Below are positions 55,779 through 64,000 of a stretch of DNA of 64,000 bases, piece after piece. The position numbers and the translations under genes were made by a program. This stretch comes from Marinobacter halophilus (lineage in GTDB: Bacteria; Pseudomonadota; Gammaproteobacteria; Pseudomonadales; Oleiphilaceae): assembly GCF_003007685.1 (NCBI RefSeq), contig NZ_PXNN01000003.1, positions 62,001 to 126,000 on the forward strand, read 5' to 3'. The notes beneath the pieces were generated by a model that was not told the origin of the DNA, made no database searches, and saw only the letters and a program-made list of their open reading frames with translations. Numbering within the stretch: the first letter of the stretch is position 1; every line of letters begins with the position of its first letter.

Positions 55779-55982
55779 TCACGGCGTTGGGTTCAGCGTC
55801 AAATCCCCGGTCCACAGAGAGATCAGAACCAACGCCAGCAACAACACGCTGAGCGCGACACGAAGCGCCAGCGAGTTAACCACCCGGTAGGTTTTACCGC
55901 CATCCCGGATCAAAAAGAACAGCCCGCTGAACAGGCTGACCATAACGGCTAACAGCAGCACCACTATCAGAAATTTCAGCAT
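55779..55982 (-). CDS. DUF2909 family small membrane protein
   Basis: 67 aa from the ATG at 55980-55982, with AGGGAA before it on the minus strand. Two membrane helices (MLKFLIVVLLLAVMVSLFSGLFFLI and SLALRVALSVLLLALVLISLW) with a short RDGGKTYRV loop: the twin-transmembrane DUF2909 type that also lies between coxIII and SURF1 in Pseudomonas. Leftward within the otherwise rightward cox cluster. Its role is unknown, perhaps in oxidase assembly. Confidence 0.85.
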   Translation of the reverse strand: MLKFLIVVLLLAVMVSLFSGLFFLIRDGGKTYRVVNSLALRVALSVLLLALVLISLWTGDLTLNPTP

Positions 55983-56078
55983 TGGGTTTCCCTGGCCTTG
56001 AGTTATTGTACTGACAGGTATTCCGGCCGTGTGCCGGGCCCCGATATCACTATAGCAAAGCATGGGTAGGTGCGGTTG

Positions 56079-56819
56079 ATGAATCGCCGATGGCATTTTG
56101 ACTGGCGATTACTGGTTTTCAGCGGGCTGTTGTTGCCGGTGTTGATCAGCCTGGGAGTATGGCAGCTGGACCGTGCCGACGAAAAACAGGTATTGCTGGC
56201 ATCCTGGCAGCAGCACGCAGTTGATGCCAGTTGGCCGGAGATGGTGGCGACCGGGCTGCGAGTGGGGCAGCCGGTAACCCTGACCGGTTGGTACACAGAC
56301 TACAGCTGGCTGTTGGACAACCGCACCCGGGATGGGTTTCCCGGATACGAGGTATTGACACTGTTCATGCCGATTGAGGGACCGCCGGTGGTGGTTAATC
56401 GTGGCTGGGTCAGAGCGCCGAGGACGCGGGATCAGTTGCCAGCTATCGAAACGCCTGAAGTTCTGGTCACCCTGGAAGGTCGCCTGGATAACTATCCGGT
56501 ACCACCGGTTCTGGCGGATGACTCCGGTGCTGAAAGCAGCAGCTGGCCTCAGCGGGTTCAAACCTTACCCCGGGCGCGGGTACAGGAACAGGTGGACAAT
56601 CCGGTGGTAATGGTGCTTAAACTGGCAGACCGTCAGCAACCGGGCGCCTACCGTGCGGATCACACGCCCGATATGATGGGCCCTCAGACCCACTACGGTT
56701 ATGCTGCCCAGTGGTTTGCGCTTGCGGTAGCACTGACTATATTGACTGTAGTGGCGAGTACAAAAAAAACAGCGAGTAATAGAAAGACAGGAGCCGATAA
56801 TGACAACGACAACGGCTGA
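56079..56819 (+). CDS. SURF1 family cytochrome oxidase assembly protein
   Basis: 246 aa from the ATG at 56079. Two membrane helices flank a periplasmic domain: RRWHFDWRLLVFSGLLLPVLISLGVWQLDRADEKQ at the N-terminus with LGVWQL, LLDNRTRDGFPGYEVLTLF, VVNRGWV, and HYGYAAQWFALAVAL at the C-terminus. SURF1 proteins help to insert heme a into subunit I. The 3' end overlaps the next gene by 20 bp. Confidence 0.95.
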   Translation: MNRRWHFDWRLLVFSGLLLPVLISLGVWQLDRADEKQVLLASWQQHAVDASWPEMVATGLRVGQPVTLTGWYTDYSWLLDNRTRDGFPGYEVLTLFMPIEGPPVVVNRGWVRAPRTRDQLPAIETPEVLVTLEGRLDNYPVPPVLADDSGAESSSWPQRVQTLPRARVQEQVDNPVVMVLKLADRQQPGAYRADHTPDMMGPQTHYGYAAQWFALAVALTILTVVASTKKTASNRKTGADNDNDNG

Positions 56820-57441
56820 CTCCGTGTCCGGGCAGGAATCCCCTAACCCGGAACAGGTTCGTCGTGGCCGGCGTACCGCCTTGCTGCTATTTGCAGTGGG
56901 ATTCGGGCCGATGGTTCTGGCCACCATCATGTTTTATACCGGTTGGCTGAACCCGATGGGTCACACCAATGAAGGTGTGCTGATTATGCCGCCCGTGCCG
57001 GTGCAGGCGCTGAACCTTGAAACCTCTGGGGGCGAGCCTCTGGCACAGCGTTTCGGGGTCGACAAGGTCGACCCGAATTGGCTTATGCTGGTGGTGTCTG
57101 GCCCTTGCAGCGATGACTGCGAGCAACTGCTTTACCTTTCCCGTCAGGTCAATATCGCCCTCGGAAAGTACGCCCCCCGGGTCAGCCGGGCCGCAGCACT
57201 GGGTGCGGTGCCCTCCGGCCTGGAGCAACGCTGGAACGACGAGTACAGCTCAATGGAGCGGCTGCAGCCCGCTGAGGGAACCAACTCAGCCTGGCCCACG
57301 GGAGTTTCTCCCGACGCCGAGCCGAGGATTCTGCTGGTGGACCCGCTTGGGAATATCATGATGCATTATGGCGTGGAGCACAGCGGAAAGCAGTTGCTCA
57401 AGGATCTCAAACAGCTGCTTAAGATCTCCCAAATTGGCTGA
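56800..57441 (+). CDS. Conserved cox-cluster protein with membrane anchor and CxxxC motif
   Basis: 213 aa. One membrane segment (about 27-48), then a periplasmic domain of thioredoxin-like appearance. It carries GPCSDDCEQLLYLSRQV, a C103-x3-C107 motif like the copper-binding CPDIC of SCO proteins, and ends with ILLVDPLGNIMMHYG followed by KDLKQLLK. An SCO-like copper or disulfide role in oxidase assembly is therefore a reasonable inference. Homologues occupy this place before ctaA in pseudomonads (PA0111 type). Overlaps SURF1. Confidence 0.82.
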   Translation: MTTTTADSVSGQESPNPEQVRRGRRTALLLFAVGFGPMVLATIMFYTGWLNPMGHTNEGVLIMPPVPVQALNLETSGGEPLAQRFGVDKVDPNWLMLVVSGPCSDDCEQLLYLSRQVNIALGKYAPRVSRAAALGAVPSGLEQRWNDEYSSMERLQPAEGTNSAWPTGVSPDAEPRILLVDPLGNIMMHYGVEHSGKQLLKDLKQLLKISQIG

Positions 57442-57457
57442 GCAAGGGGAACAGAGC

Positions 57458-58567
57458 GTGACCGAGAAAGTGACCCCGGCACAGCCTGCCGACATCACGA
57501 AGAGACTGGCCCGTTGGTCTGCTTATGCGTGTGTGCTGGCGATTGTAGTCATCATGCTGGGTGCCTGGACTCGCCTGGTGGATGCCGGACTGGGTTGCCC
57601 GGACTGGCCAGGGTGCTACGGTTTCCTGACCGTGCCTCAGAGCGAAACCAGCATTGCCATTGCTAATGCCCGATTCCCGGAGACCCCGGTGGATGTCTCC
57701 AAAGGCTGGCCGGAAATGATTCACCGCTATGCCGCCGGGATTCTGGGCCTGGTGGTGTTCGCGCTGGCGGCGACGGCAGTGCGCCATCGCCGTGTTGGCG
57801 TTCCTTTCAAATTGCCGCTGTTCATCGCCGCGTTTATTCTTTTGCAGGGTGCTTTTGGCGCCTGGACCGTCACCCTCAAACTCTGGCCACAAGTGGTGGC
57901 GCTGCATCTGCTGGGTGGTTTCACCACCCTGAGCCTGCTGCTATTGCTTACCTTACGCTTGCGCAAAGGAGCCCAAGCCGGATCTGACCGGGTACAAACG
58001 CCGTCTGCCAGCCTGGGCCGATTCCGTCCCTGGCTTTACGGTGGTTTGTTGCTGATCATTCTGCAGATAGCTCTGGGCGCCTGGACGGCGGCCAACTACG
58101 CCGCGGTCGCCTGTACCGATTTGCCCACCTGTCAGGACCAGTGGTGGCCTGAGGGTATGGATTTCCAGCACGGCTTTGATATCACCCAGCAGGTTGGCCC
58201 CAACTATCTGGGTGGTCAGCTGACGGCAGACGGCCGCGTCGCCATTCATGTGACTCATCGTCTCGGTGCGGTCATCGTGCTCGGGTACTTTCTGGTCCTG
58301 CTGGGATTGCTCTGGCGTCATCGCGGCACCAATCATCTTGACAGGAGTATCATACTGGTCGCAGCAGCTCTGGCCTTGCAGATTGCCCTGGGCCTGGCGA
58401 ATGTCTGGCTGCATATCCCGTTGTCGATTGCCGTTGCTCACAACGCCATGGGCGCCGGCCTTCTGCTGTCCATGGTTCACCTGATCTGGCGACATCATCA
58501 GTTGCCATACACTGAAACATCCCCCGCCACACATACAACAACCATAAACCGGGAGGTTACGGCATGA
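57458..58567 (+). CDS. ctaA: Heme A synthase CtaA/Cox15
   Basis: 369 aa from a GTG at 57458 with AAGGGGA upstream; the longer frame is rejected. Eight membrane segments, with GAWTRLVDAGLGCPDWPGCYGF, PEMIHRYAAGILGL, GAWTVTLKLWPQVVALHLLGGF, VACTDLPTCQDQWWP, and IHVTHRLGAVIVLG giving the heme-ligating His and the paired Cys. It oxidises heme o to heme a. Overlaps ctaB by 4 bp. Confidence 0.96.
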   Translation: MTEKVTPAQPADITKRLARWSAYACVLAIVVIMLGAWTRLVDAGLGCPDWPGCYGFLTVPQSETSIAIANARFPETPVDVSKGWPEMIHRYAAGILGLVVFALAATAVRHRRVGVPFKLPLFIAAFILLQGAFGAWTVTLKLWPQVVALHLLGGFTTLSLLLLLTLRLRKGAQAGSDRVQTPSASLGRFRPWLYGGLLLIILQIALGAWTAANYAAVACTDLPTCQDQWWPEGMDFQHGFDITQQVGPNYLGGQLTADGRVAIHVTHRLGAVIVLGYFLVLLGLLWRHRGTNHLDRSIILVAAALALQIALGLANVWLHIPLSIAVAHNAMGAGLLLSMVHLIWRHHQLPYTETSPATHTTTINREVTA

Positions 58568-59484
58568 GCGAGCAAGTTGAAGCGCTGCCGGCTGAGGAGC
58601 GTGCGAGCTCCACGATCAAAACGATTTCATGGCGCGATTACCTGGAACTGACCAAGCCTAAGGTAGTTGCATTGATGATCCTGACCTCGGTGATCGGCAT
58701 GCTGTTGGCTGCGCCGGGTGTACCGGGCTGGAGTGTCCTTCTGTATGGCAACCTGGGCATTGCGTTGCTGGCGGGTGCCGCAGCGGTCGTCAATCATGTG
58801 GTGGATCAGAAGATCGACACGATAATGGCGCGCACTCGCAAGCGGCCCGTTGCCACCGGTCGTATTGCAACCCTCGATGCCATGCTGTTCGCTACCTTGC
58901 TGGCGGCGATTGGTATGTTTGTGCTGATCTGGCAGGTCAATGAATTGACTGCCTGGCTGACGTTGGCTTCGCTGGTAGGCTACGCCGGTGTCTATACCCT
59001 GTTTCTCAAGCGTGCTACACCGCAGAACATTGTCATTGGCGGCTTGGCCGGGGCCATGCCGCCGCTGCTGGGCTGGACGGCCGTTACCGGTCAGATCGAT
59101 GGCCACGCGCTGCTGCTGGTGCTGATCATCTTCGCCTGGACACCACCGCATTTCTGGGCACTGGCGATCCATCGCAAAGAGGAATACGCCAAGGCCGGTA
59201 TTCCCATGCTACCCGTCACCCATGGCAACAAGTACACCGAGCTGCACATTCTGCTGTACACGCTAATGTTGCTGGCGGTCAGCCTGCTACCTTTTGTCAC
59301 AGGCATGTCTGGGGGTATTTACCTGGTTGGTGCTCTGGTACTAGGCTTGCGCTTCCTGCAATACGCTATTCGCCTGCTCAAAGGCGACGACCGGCGTGTT
59401 GCCCTGAACACTTTCAAATACTCCATCACCTATCTGATGGTGCTGTTTGTGGTGTTGTTGGTGGACCATTTTGTCTACTTTTGA
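58564..59484 (+). CDS. ctaB: Protoheme IX farnesyltransferase (heme o synthase)
   Basis: 306 aa with nine membrane segments of the UbiA prenyltransferase fold. Key motifs NHVVDQKIDTIMARTRKRPVATGRI (the NxxxD..D farnesyl-diphosphate site) and PPHFWALAIHRKEEYAKAGIPMLPVTHG are intact. It adds a farnesyl chain to heme b, supplying CtaA. The ATG overlaps the ctaA stop (ATGA). Confidence 0.98.
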   Translation: MSEQVEALPAEERASSTIKTISWRDYLELTKPKVVALMILTSVIGMLLAAPGVPGWSVLLYGNLGIALLAGAAAVVNHVVDQKIDTIMARTRKRPVATGRIATLDAMLFATLLAAIGMFVLIWQVNELTAWLTLASLVGYAGVYTLFLKRATPQNIVIGGLAGAMPPLLGWTAVTGQIDGHALLLVLIIFAWTPPHFWALAIHRKEEYAKAGIPMLPVTHGNKYTELHILLYTLMLLAVSLLPFVTGMSGGIYLVGALVLGLRFLQYAIRLLKGDDRRVALNTFKYSITYLMVLFVVLLVDHFVYF

Positions 59485-59520
59485 CAACTGGTTCTTGAGC
59501 TCATTGAACCTGGAGGCCCT

Positions 59521-60180
59521 ATGGGGCGGTCGTTAAAAATTACGCTGCTGGTTTTGTTGATGGCAGTGATGCTGGTGTTCGGATTGACCGTTGGCAGGCA
59601 GGTGTTCTGGAGTGACACCAGCGCGCCTGCCCCCGCACCCAATCTGAGCCAATACAACGCCTATGTTTATGATCAGCCCAGGCAGTTGGCGGAATTTATC
59701 CTGACCAACGAGCAAGGCGAAACAGTGACTCGGGAAGACCTCAAGGGCCGGTGGACCTTTGTCTTTGTTGGTTACACCAACTGCCCGGACATCTGCCCGG
59801 TAGCCATGGCCAACCTGCGCCAGACCGATCAATTGCTATCCGCCGAAGTGCCGCAACCAGACTACCTGTTGGTGACCGCGGACCCAGAGCACGACACCCC
59901 GGAACAGCTGAAAGCCTATACCGGCTTTTACGGTGAGAACTTTCACGGCCTGACCGGCGACCTGGACACCCTTCGCCAGCTTGCCCAGAGTCTCAGTGCA
60001 GTGTTTGTGCACCGGGAAGTGGATGGTCAGTTGCTGGTGGATCACAGCGGCCACTTTGCCTTGTTGAATCCGGATGGCCAGCTCCAGGCCCTGATTCAAC
60101 CCCCGCACAAGCCACAGGAGCTGGCGCAGGCGTTTCAGCGTATCTATCAATGGTCGCTCACCCGACAGCCGGGCGCCTGA
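59521..60180 (+). CDS. SCO1/SenC copper chaperone for cytochrome oxidase
   Basis: 219 aa. An N-terminal membrane anchor (about 6-28) and a thioredoxin-fold domain with the copper motif CPDIC (C88, C92) in FVFVGYTNCPDICPVAMANL and the distal His in LLVDHSGHFALLNPDG. It metallates Cu-A of subunit II. TGGAGG precedes the ATG. Last gene of the cox operon. Confidence 0.95.
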   Translation: MGRSLKITLLVLLMAVMLVFGLTVGRQVFWSDTSAPAPAPNLSQYNAYVYDQPRQLAEFILTNEQGETVTREDLKGRWTFVFVGYTNCPDICPVAMANLRQTDQLLSAEVPQPDYLLVTADPEHDTPEQLKAYTGFYGENFHGLTGDLDTLRQLAQSLSAVFVHREVDGQLLVDHSGHFALLNPDGQLQALIQPPHKPQELAQAFQRIYQWSLTRQPGA

Positions 60181-60303
60181 ATCCCGGGATGGTTTGCTGA
60201 GTGGGCTGTTGAACAATTAAGGCCAAGGTCACACTGACATTGCTCAGGTGGTCGCATACACTGCCCGGTCTCAGCCATTGATGAAGCGAGCGCCGGGCGG
60301 GAT

Positions 60304-61506
60304 ATGACCTCTTTTCAAACTACTTCTACAAGACAACTGTTCACCGTGCTGACCGCAGGCGCATTGGTGTTACTGGTGGTGCATGGCCTGGGCCGCTTTA
60401 TCTACACCCCTCTGTTGCCTTATCTGGTGGCGGATGACCAGTTCAGCGCGCCAGATGGCGCAGCCGTGGCCACCTGGAACTATCTGGGCTACCTGATGGG
60501 CGCGATGCTGGCGATCCGCTGGCATCGCATAGACCAGATCCGCTTCATGCTGCCATTGTTTATGACCATTCATGTGGTGACTCTCCTGATCATCACACAA
60601 ACCGACCACCTGACTGTTATTTCCACCAGTCGCTGGCTCAACGGTGTGGCGAACGGCGTGGTGTTCGTGCAGGCACCGGCACTGATCCTGGAATGGCTGG
60701 TGCTGCGTAACCGCGCCTCCCTGAGCGGACTGGTGTATATAGGTGTCGGCCTGGGTCTGTTGGTGTCCAGTGGCCTGGTGACAGGCTCGGCAACCTTGCT
60801 GGAAGGCGCCGAACGCTGGTGGCCTGCGGCCTTGTTGTCGATACCGCTGGCCTGGTGGGGGGTGATGCAGCTGCGCAAACTGGACGTGCCGGTGCGCCAG
60901 CACGATGACTCCGGGAAAGCGGTAATCAATACCCCGCTGATGGACCGCGCCAGTATTCCGCTGTTTCTGGCCTACGCCGGTGCCGGTTTGGGTTACATCC
61001 TGCCGATGACCTTTCTACCCCTACTGGCCAAAATGGAGTTGCCGCCAGGCCACAGGTTACTGGACGGCACCTGGGTGATTGTCGCGCTGGTGACCATTCC
61101 TTCGCCCTGGCTCTGGAATAAGCTGGGTGCCCTGATGGGCGACCTGCCGGCGCTGCGGTTGAATTTCATGATTCAGCTATTGGGTGTACTGGCGGCGGTG
61201 CTTTGGCCCGGGCCTATCGGGCTGGTGCTTTGTGCTGCACTGGTGGGCAGTACGTTCGTGGGCACGGTACTGTTGACTCAACGCATTGGCCGGGCGCTGC
61301 ATCCGCATCAGGGGCCGCGACTGTCGGCGGCGATGGTGGCTTTGTATGGTTTTACCCAGATGGCGGGGCCCTGGCTGACCAAGCAGTGGCTGGATGCCGG
61401 CGGTACGCTGGTGTCGGCGTTCGGCATCGGGGTGGCGGCTCTGGTGTTTGGCTTGGTGTTTACGTTCTTGGTGCCTCGCCCTGAGGTGTGGCATTCCAGC
61501 CGCTGA
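60304..61506 (+). CDS. YbfB/YjiJ family MFS transporter
   Basis: 400 aa, twelve membrane segments. The start LVVHGLGRFIYTPLLPYLVADDQF and NYLGYLMGAMLAI match the YbfB/YjiJ (MFS_4) branch. Substrate unknown. The gene lies 123 bp after sco with its own upstream region, so it is probably separate from the cox operon. The repeats at 61556 and 61741 follow it. Confidence 0.9.
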   Translation: MTSFQTTSTRQLFTVLTAGALVLLVVHGLGRFIYTPLLPYLVADDQFSAPDGAAVATWNYLGYLMGAMLAIRWHRIDQIRFMLPLFMTIHVVTLLIITQTDHLTVISTSRWLNGVANGVVFVQAPALILEWLVLRNRASLSGLVYIGVGLGLLVSSGLVTGSATLLEGAERWWPAALLSIPLAWWGVMQLRKLDVPVRQHDDSGKAVINTPLMDRASIPLFLAYAGAGLGYILPMTFLPLLAKMELPPGHRLLDGTWVIVALVTIPSPWLWNKLGALMGDLPALRLNFMIQLLGVLAAVLWPGPIGLVLCAALVGSTFVGTVLLTQRIGRALHPHQGPRLSAAMVALYGFTQMAGPWLTKQWLDAGGTLVSAFGIGVAALVFGLVFTFLVPRPEVWHSSR

Positions 61507-61555
61507 GTTTGCGTCTAATTTGGGCTCCCAGACTTTGGGTGGTGGGGGATTGATC

Positions 61556-61640
61556 GGGGTGGTGGGGTATTGTTCCCTTGGAAATGTAACTCGCTGCGCT
61601 CAGACATTCATTTCCGGCGGAAAAAATACCCCACCACCCC
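61556..61640. repeat. Inverted repeat with conserved loop core, copy 3
   Basis: Arms at 61556-61586 and 61609-61640 pair over 16 perfect bases at the outside (GGGGTGGTGGGGTATT and complement), then with mismatches, then GGAAATG/CATTTCC at the inside. The 22-nt loop is TAACTCGCTGCGCTCAGACA+TT, the same core as in the other copies. The stretch 61576-61613 is identical to the complement of 40545-40582. Confidence 0.85.
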
Positions 61641-61740
61641 GCTCTAGCTGACAATGGTGGTTGCGCTTGGAAAGAATTAACCCAAGTCAGACCATGGTAG
61701 GCTCTAAATATATCTTGCAGTGACGCAGGGTGTGGGGGGG

Positions 61741-61809
61741 GTGTTGATTTTCTGGTCGAACAAAGGTGTCTGAGCGCAGCGAGTTCCTTTTCGGCCAGAA
61801 AATCAACAC
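61741..61809. repeat. Inverted repeat with conserved loop core, copy 4
   Basis: Arms at 61741-61766 and 61786-61809 (GTGTTGATTTTCTGG... and complement) pair with one mismatch and a small bulge. The loop 61767-61785 is exactly TGTCTGAGCGCAGCGAGTT. Opposite orientation to copy 3. The arms are unrelated to those of copies 1 and 3. Confidence 0.85.
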
Positions 61810-61859
61810 ACTCCCCGCGCCTGACCCCCAAACCAGCAGGCTAAACCCAACCAAAACCC

Positions 61860-64000
61860 ATGCTCCCGATTGAAACCATCCTCCCAGAGCTCAAACAGAC
61901 TCTGGAACAAACCACCACCGCCCTGTTACAGGCGCCACCGGGTGCCGGTAAAACCACGCGGGTGCCGCTGGCGTTGCTGGATGCCCCGTGGCGGGATAAC
62001 CGCAAGATCCTGATGCTGGAACCGCGGCGGCTGGCGGCCCGGTCGGCGGCCCGGTTTATGGCGAAGCAGCTGGGTGAGCAGCCGGGCCAGACGGTGGGGT
62101 ATCGGACGCGACTGGATACCAAGGTGTCCGGCAGCACGATAATCGAGGTGGTCACCGAAGGCATTCTGACCCGGATGATCCAGAGCGACCCGATGCTGGA
62201 AGACTACGCGGCGGTGCTCTTTGATGAATTTCATGAGCGCTCCCTGCAAGCGGATCTGGGCCTGGCGCTGGTGCGGGAAACCCAGCAGGCGTTGCGGGAG
62301 GACCTTCGGGTGCTGGTGATGTCGGCCACTCTGGATACCGCGCCCATTGCCCGCGTGCTTGGGGATGTGCCGGTGATCAGCAGTGCAGGCCGGGCGTTTG
62401 CGGTGGCGGTGCTGTACCGCCCCGTTGCCCGCACTAGCCGCGTGGTGGATCAGGTGGTGGCGGTGGTGCAGGAAGCGCTGCGGGATCAGACCGGTTCCAT
62501 GCTGGTGTTTTTGCCTGGTGCCGGGGAGATCCGGCGGGTGGCGCAGCAGCTGCAGGGGCCGTTGCCGGGCAATGTGTTGCTGGCGCCGCTGTACGGCAAC
62601 CTGAAATCGGAGGAGCAGGACCGGGCGATTGCGCCGGCACCAGACGGAATCCGCAAGATCGTGCTGGCCACCGCGATTGCCGAGACCAGTCTGACCATTG
62701 AGGGCGTGCGGGTGGTGATTGATGCCGGCCAGCAGCGCCGGGCGGTGTTTGATCCAAACAGTGGCATGACCCGCCTGGTCACCGGCCGAGTCTCGAAAGC
62801 CTCTGCAGAACAACGCAAAGGCCGGGCCGGCCGGATTGAGCCGGGGGTGTGTTACCGGCTGTGGAGTGAGTCCGAGCAATTCGGGCTGGCGGATTTTACC
62901 CCGCCGGAGATTCAGCAGGCGGATCTGGCGCCACTGGTATTGGAGCTGGCGCAGTGGGGCGCGCGCTCACCGGACCAGCTGGTGTGGATTGATCTGCCGC
63001 CCAAGGCGCATTGGCAGCAGGCGGTGGCGCTGTTGCAATGGCTGGAGTTGCTGGATGCTGACGGTGCCATTACCGATCACGGCAAGGCTGCGCGGGACCT
63101 GGGCCTGCATCCGCGCCTGGCGCACATGGTGCTCAAGGGTCGGGTTCTGGGGTTTGGCCAGCTGGTGGCGGAGCTGGCGGCTTTGTTGGAAGAGCGGGAT
63201 TTGCTGGGGCCGGGCTCAGGTGCCGATCTGCATGATCGCATTCGAGTGCTGCGAGGCGAGCGCGGCCATCGGGGCCTGGATCCGGCTCGGTTGAAGGCGG
63301 TCCGGCAGGCGGCAAAGCGCCTGTGCCGGGATCAAACTTCACAGGATGTACCGACAGCAACCGACGTCGGCCGGGTATTGGCCCAGGCCTATCCGGACCG
63401 TATTGCCCGACGTCGACCGGGGCCAACGCCGCGCTACCAGCTCAGTAACGGCAAAGGCGCGTTATTACGGGAGGACGATGCCCTGGCTCGACAGGACTGG
63501 CTGGTGGCGGCCGAGCTGGACGGCAAGGCCCGGGAGGCAACAATCTATCTGGCCGCCCCGGTGGATCTGGCGGACTTGGAGCAGGATCTGGCCGCGCATA
63601 TCGACGAGCGCGACGAAGCGGTCTGGGATGACAAACGGGGTACGGTGGTGGCACGCCAAGTGCGCAAGCTGGGCGCCCTGATGCTGGCGGAGAAGGCCCT
63701 GGCCCAGGTGAGCCCGGAGCTGTTGCAGCAAGGCCTGCTGGACGCCGTGCGTCGGAAAGGGCTGGACAGCCTGCCCTGGACGCCGGGCGCCCGCCAGTGG
63801 CGGGCCCGGGTGCAATTGCTGGGCCGGAACTTTCCCGGGAACTGGCCGGACGTCAGCGACAATGGCTTGCTGGCCACGCTCGAAACCTGGCTGGCGCCGT
63901 TTCTGGCCGGCAAGAAGCGCTGGTCAGATCTGGCCGGCATCAATTTGATTCAGGCCCTGAATGCATTACTGGACTATCCGCAACAACAGCGGTTGGGCGA
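61860..64000 (+). CDS. hrpB: ATP-dependent helicase HrpB, N-terminal 713 codons (runs off the window)
   Basis: DEAH-box helicase of the HrpA/HrpB group. APPGAGKT at 25-32 (Walker A), LFDEFHERSL with DEFH at 122-125, VMSATLDTAPIARVL, ATAIAETSLTIEGV and EQRKGRAGRIEPGVCYRLW are motifs I, II, III, V and VI. The frame is open to the right edge, so the C-terminal HrpB-specific domain is incomplete. It starts at the ATG at 61860 with no Shine-Dalgarno sequence visible. The role of HrpB in bacteria is poorly known; RNA metabolism is suggested. Confidence 0.93.
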   Translation, partial: MLPIETILPELKQTLEQTTTALLQAPPGAGKTTRVPLALLDAPWRDNRKILMLEPRRLAARSAARFMAKQLGEQPGQTVGYRTRLDTKVSGSTIIEVVTEGILTRMIQSDPMLEDYAAVLFDEFHERSLQADLGLALVRETQQALREDLRVLVMSATLDTAPIARVLGDVPVISSAGRAFAVAVLYRPVARTSRVVDQVVAVVQEALRDQTGSMLVFLPGAGEIRRVAQQLQGPLPGNVLLAPLYGNLKSEEQDRAIAPAPDGIRKIVLATAIAETSLTIEGVRVVIDAGQQRRAVFDPNSGMTRLVTGRVSKASAEQRKGRAGRIEPGVCYRLWSESEQFGLADFTPPEIQQADLAPLVLELAQWGARSPDQLVWIDLPPKAHWQQAVALLQWLELLDADGAITDHGKAARDLGLHPRLAHMVLKGRVLGFGQLVAELAALLEERDLLGPGSGADLHDRIRVLRGERGHRGLDPARLKAVRQAAKRLCRDQTSQDVPTATDVGRVLAQAYPDRIARRRPGPTPRYQLSNGKGALLREDDALARQDWLVAAELDGKAREATIYLAAPVDLADLEQDLAAHIDERDEAVWDDKRGTVVARQVRKLGALMLAEKALAQVSPELLQQGLLDAVRRKGLDSLPWTPGARQWRARVQLLGRNFPGNWPDVSDNGLLATLETWLAPFLAGKKRWSDLAGINLIQALNALLDYPQQQRLG

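Larger units (their letters stand above)
61507..61859. other. Gene-free gap carrying two conserved-loop inverted repeats
   Basis: About 350 bp between the MFS gene and hrpB. It contains the repeats 61556-61640 and 61741-61809 and about 100 bp of plain sequence between them. No frame is convincing, and no clear promoter for hrpB is seen. Confidence 0.7.

Overview
The window reads as a chromosomal segment of a gammaproteobacterium of the Marinobacter/Pseudomonas type. Three things support this: moderately high GC with strong G/C third positions, protein sequences close to pseudomonad families, and gene order. The run glyS-glyQ ... trkA-rsmB-fmt-def-tsaP-dprA-tsaC-hemF-aroE, then gamma-carbonic anhydrase-prlC, then coxB-ctaD-ctaG-ctaE-DUF2909-SURF1-ctaA-ctaB-sco, is the order I recall around the Pseudomonas aeruginosa replication origin. 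The genus (Marinobacter) is an inference from recall; no database was searched.

Layout. 1-9970: the 5' part of recC (leftward), an SDR oxidoreductase, a Fur-box-controlled pair of small unknown genes, a FAN1-like VRR-NUC nuclease coupled to an XPD/DinG-type iron-sulfur helicase with an N-terminal nuclease motif, a single-domain globin, a VOC protein, a Blc lipocalin and a DUF2628 protein. 10035-20759: a defence and conflict island, leftward except for its cargo. It holds a DUF3037 + HipA-like kinase pair and a complete type I restriction-modification system (hsdS, hsdM, hsdR). Between hsdM and hsdR, in the opposite orientation, sits a toxin-immunity cassette: an S-pyocin-type protein ending in a bacterial RNase A-like toxin domain, followed by a CdiI-like immunity gene. 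21016-22713: a GGDEF-EAL protein and tRNA-Pro(CGG). 22798-36833: housekeeping genes for translation, K+ uptake, DNA uptake, tRNA modification, heme and shikimate pathways, then a PomAB-like stator pair. 36949-44690: PA4642-type protein, gamma-carbonic anhydrase, oligopeptidase A, YheV, a Na+/H+ antiporter, DUF1653, a 7TM-DISM diguanylate cyclase and DoxX. 44761-49741: a tightly coupled leftward operon (unknown protein, cupredoxin-like protein, GGDEF-EAL sensor, DUF3034 outer-membrane protein, truncated-hemoglobin lipoprotein). 49934-51280: MATE exporter. 51468-60180: the aa3-type cytochrome c oxidase operon with copper and heme assembly factors. 60304-64000: an MFS transporter and the 5' part of hrpB.

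Two things stand out. One is the toxin-immunity cassette lodged inside the restriction locus, next to the HipA-like kinase/DUF3037 pair. The other is a family of intergenic inverted repeats (40432-40507, 61556-61640, 61741-61809, with a related partial copy at 40545-40582). Their long arms differ from copy to copy while the 19-nt loop core TGTCTGAGCGCAGCGAGTT is nearly invariant. The redox/c-di-GMP operon at 44761-49741 is a third candidate for an uncharacterised system.
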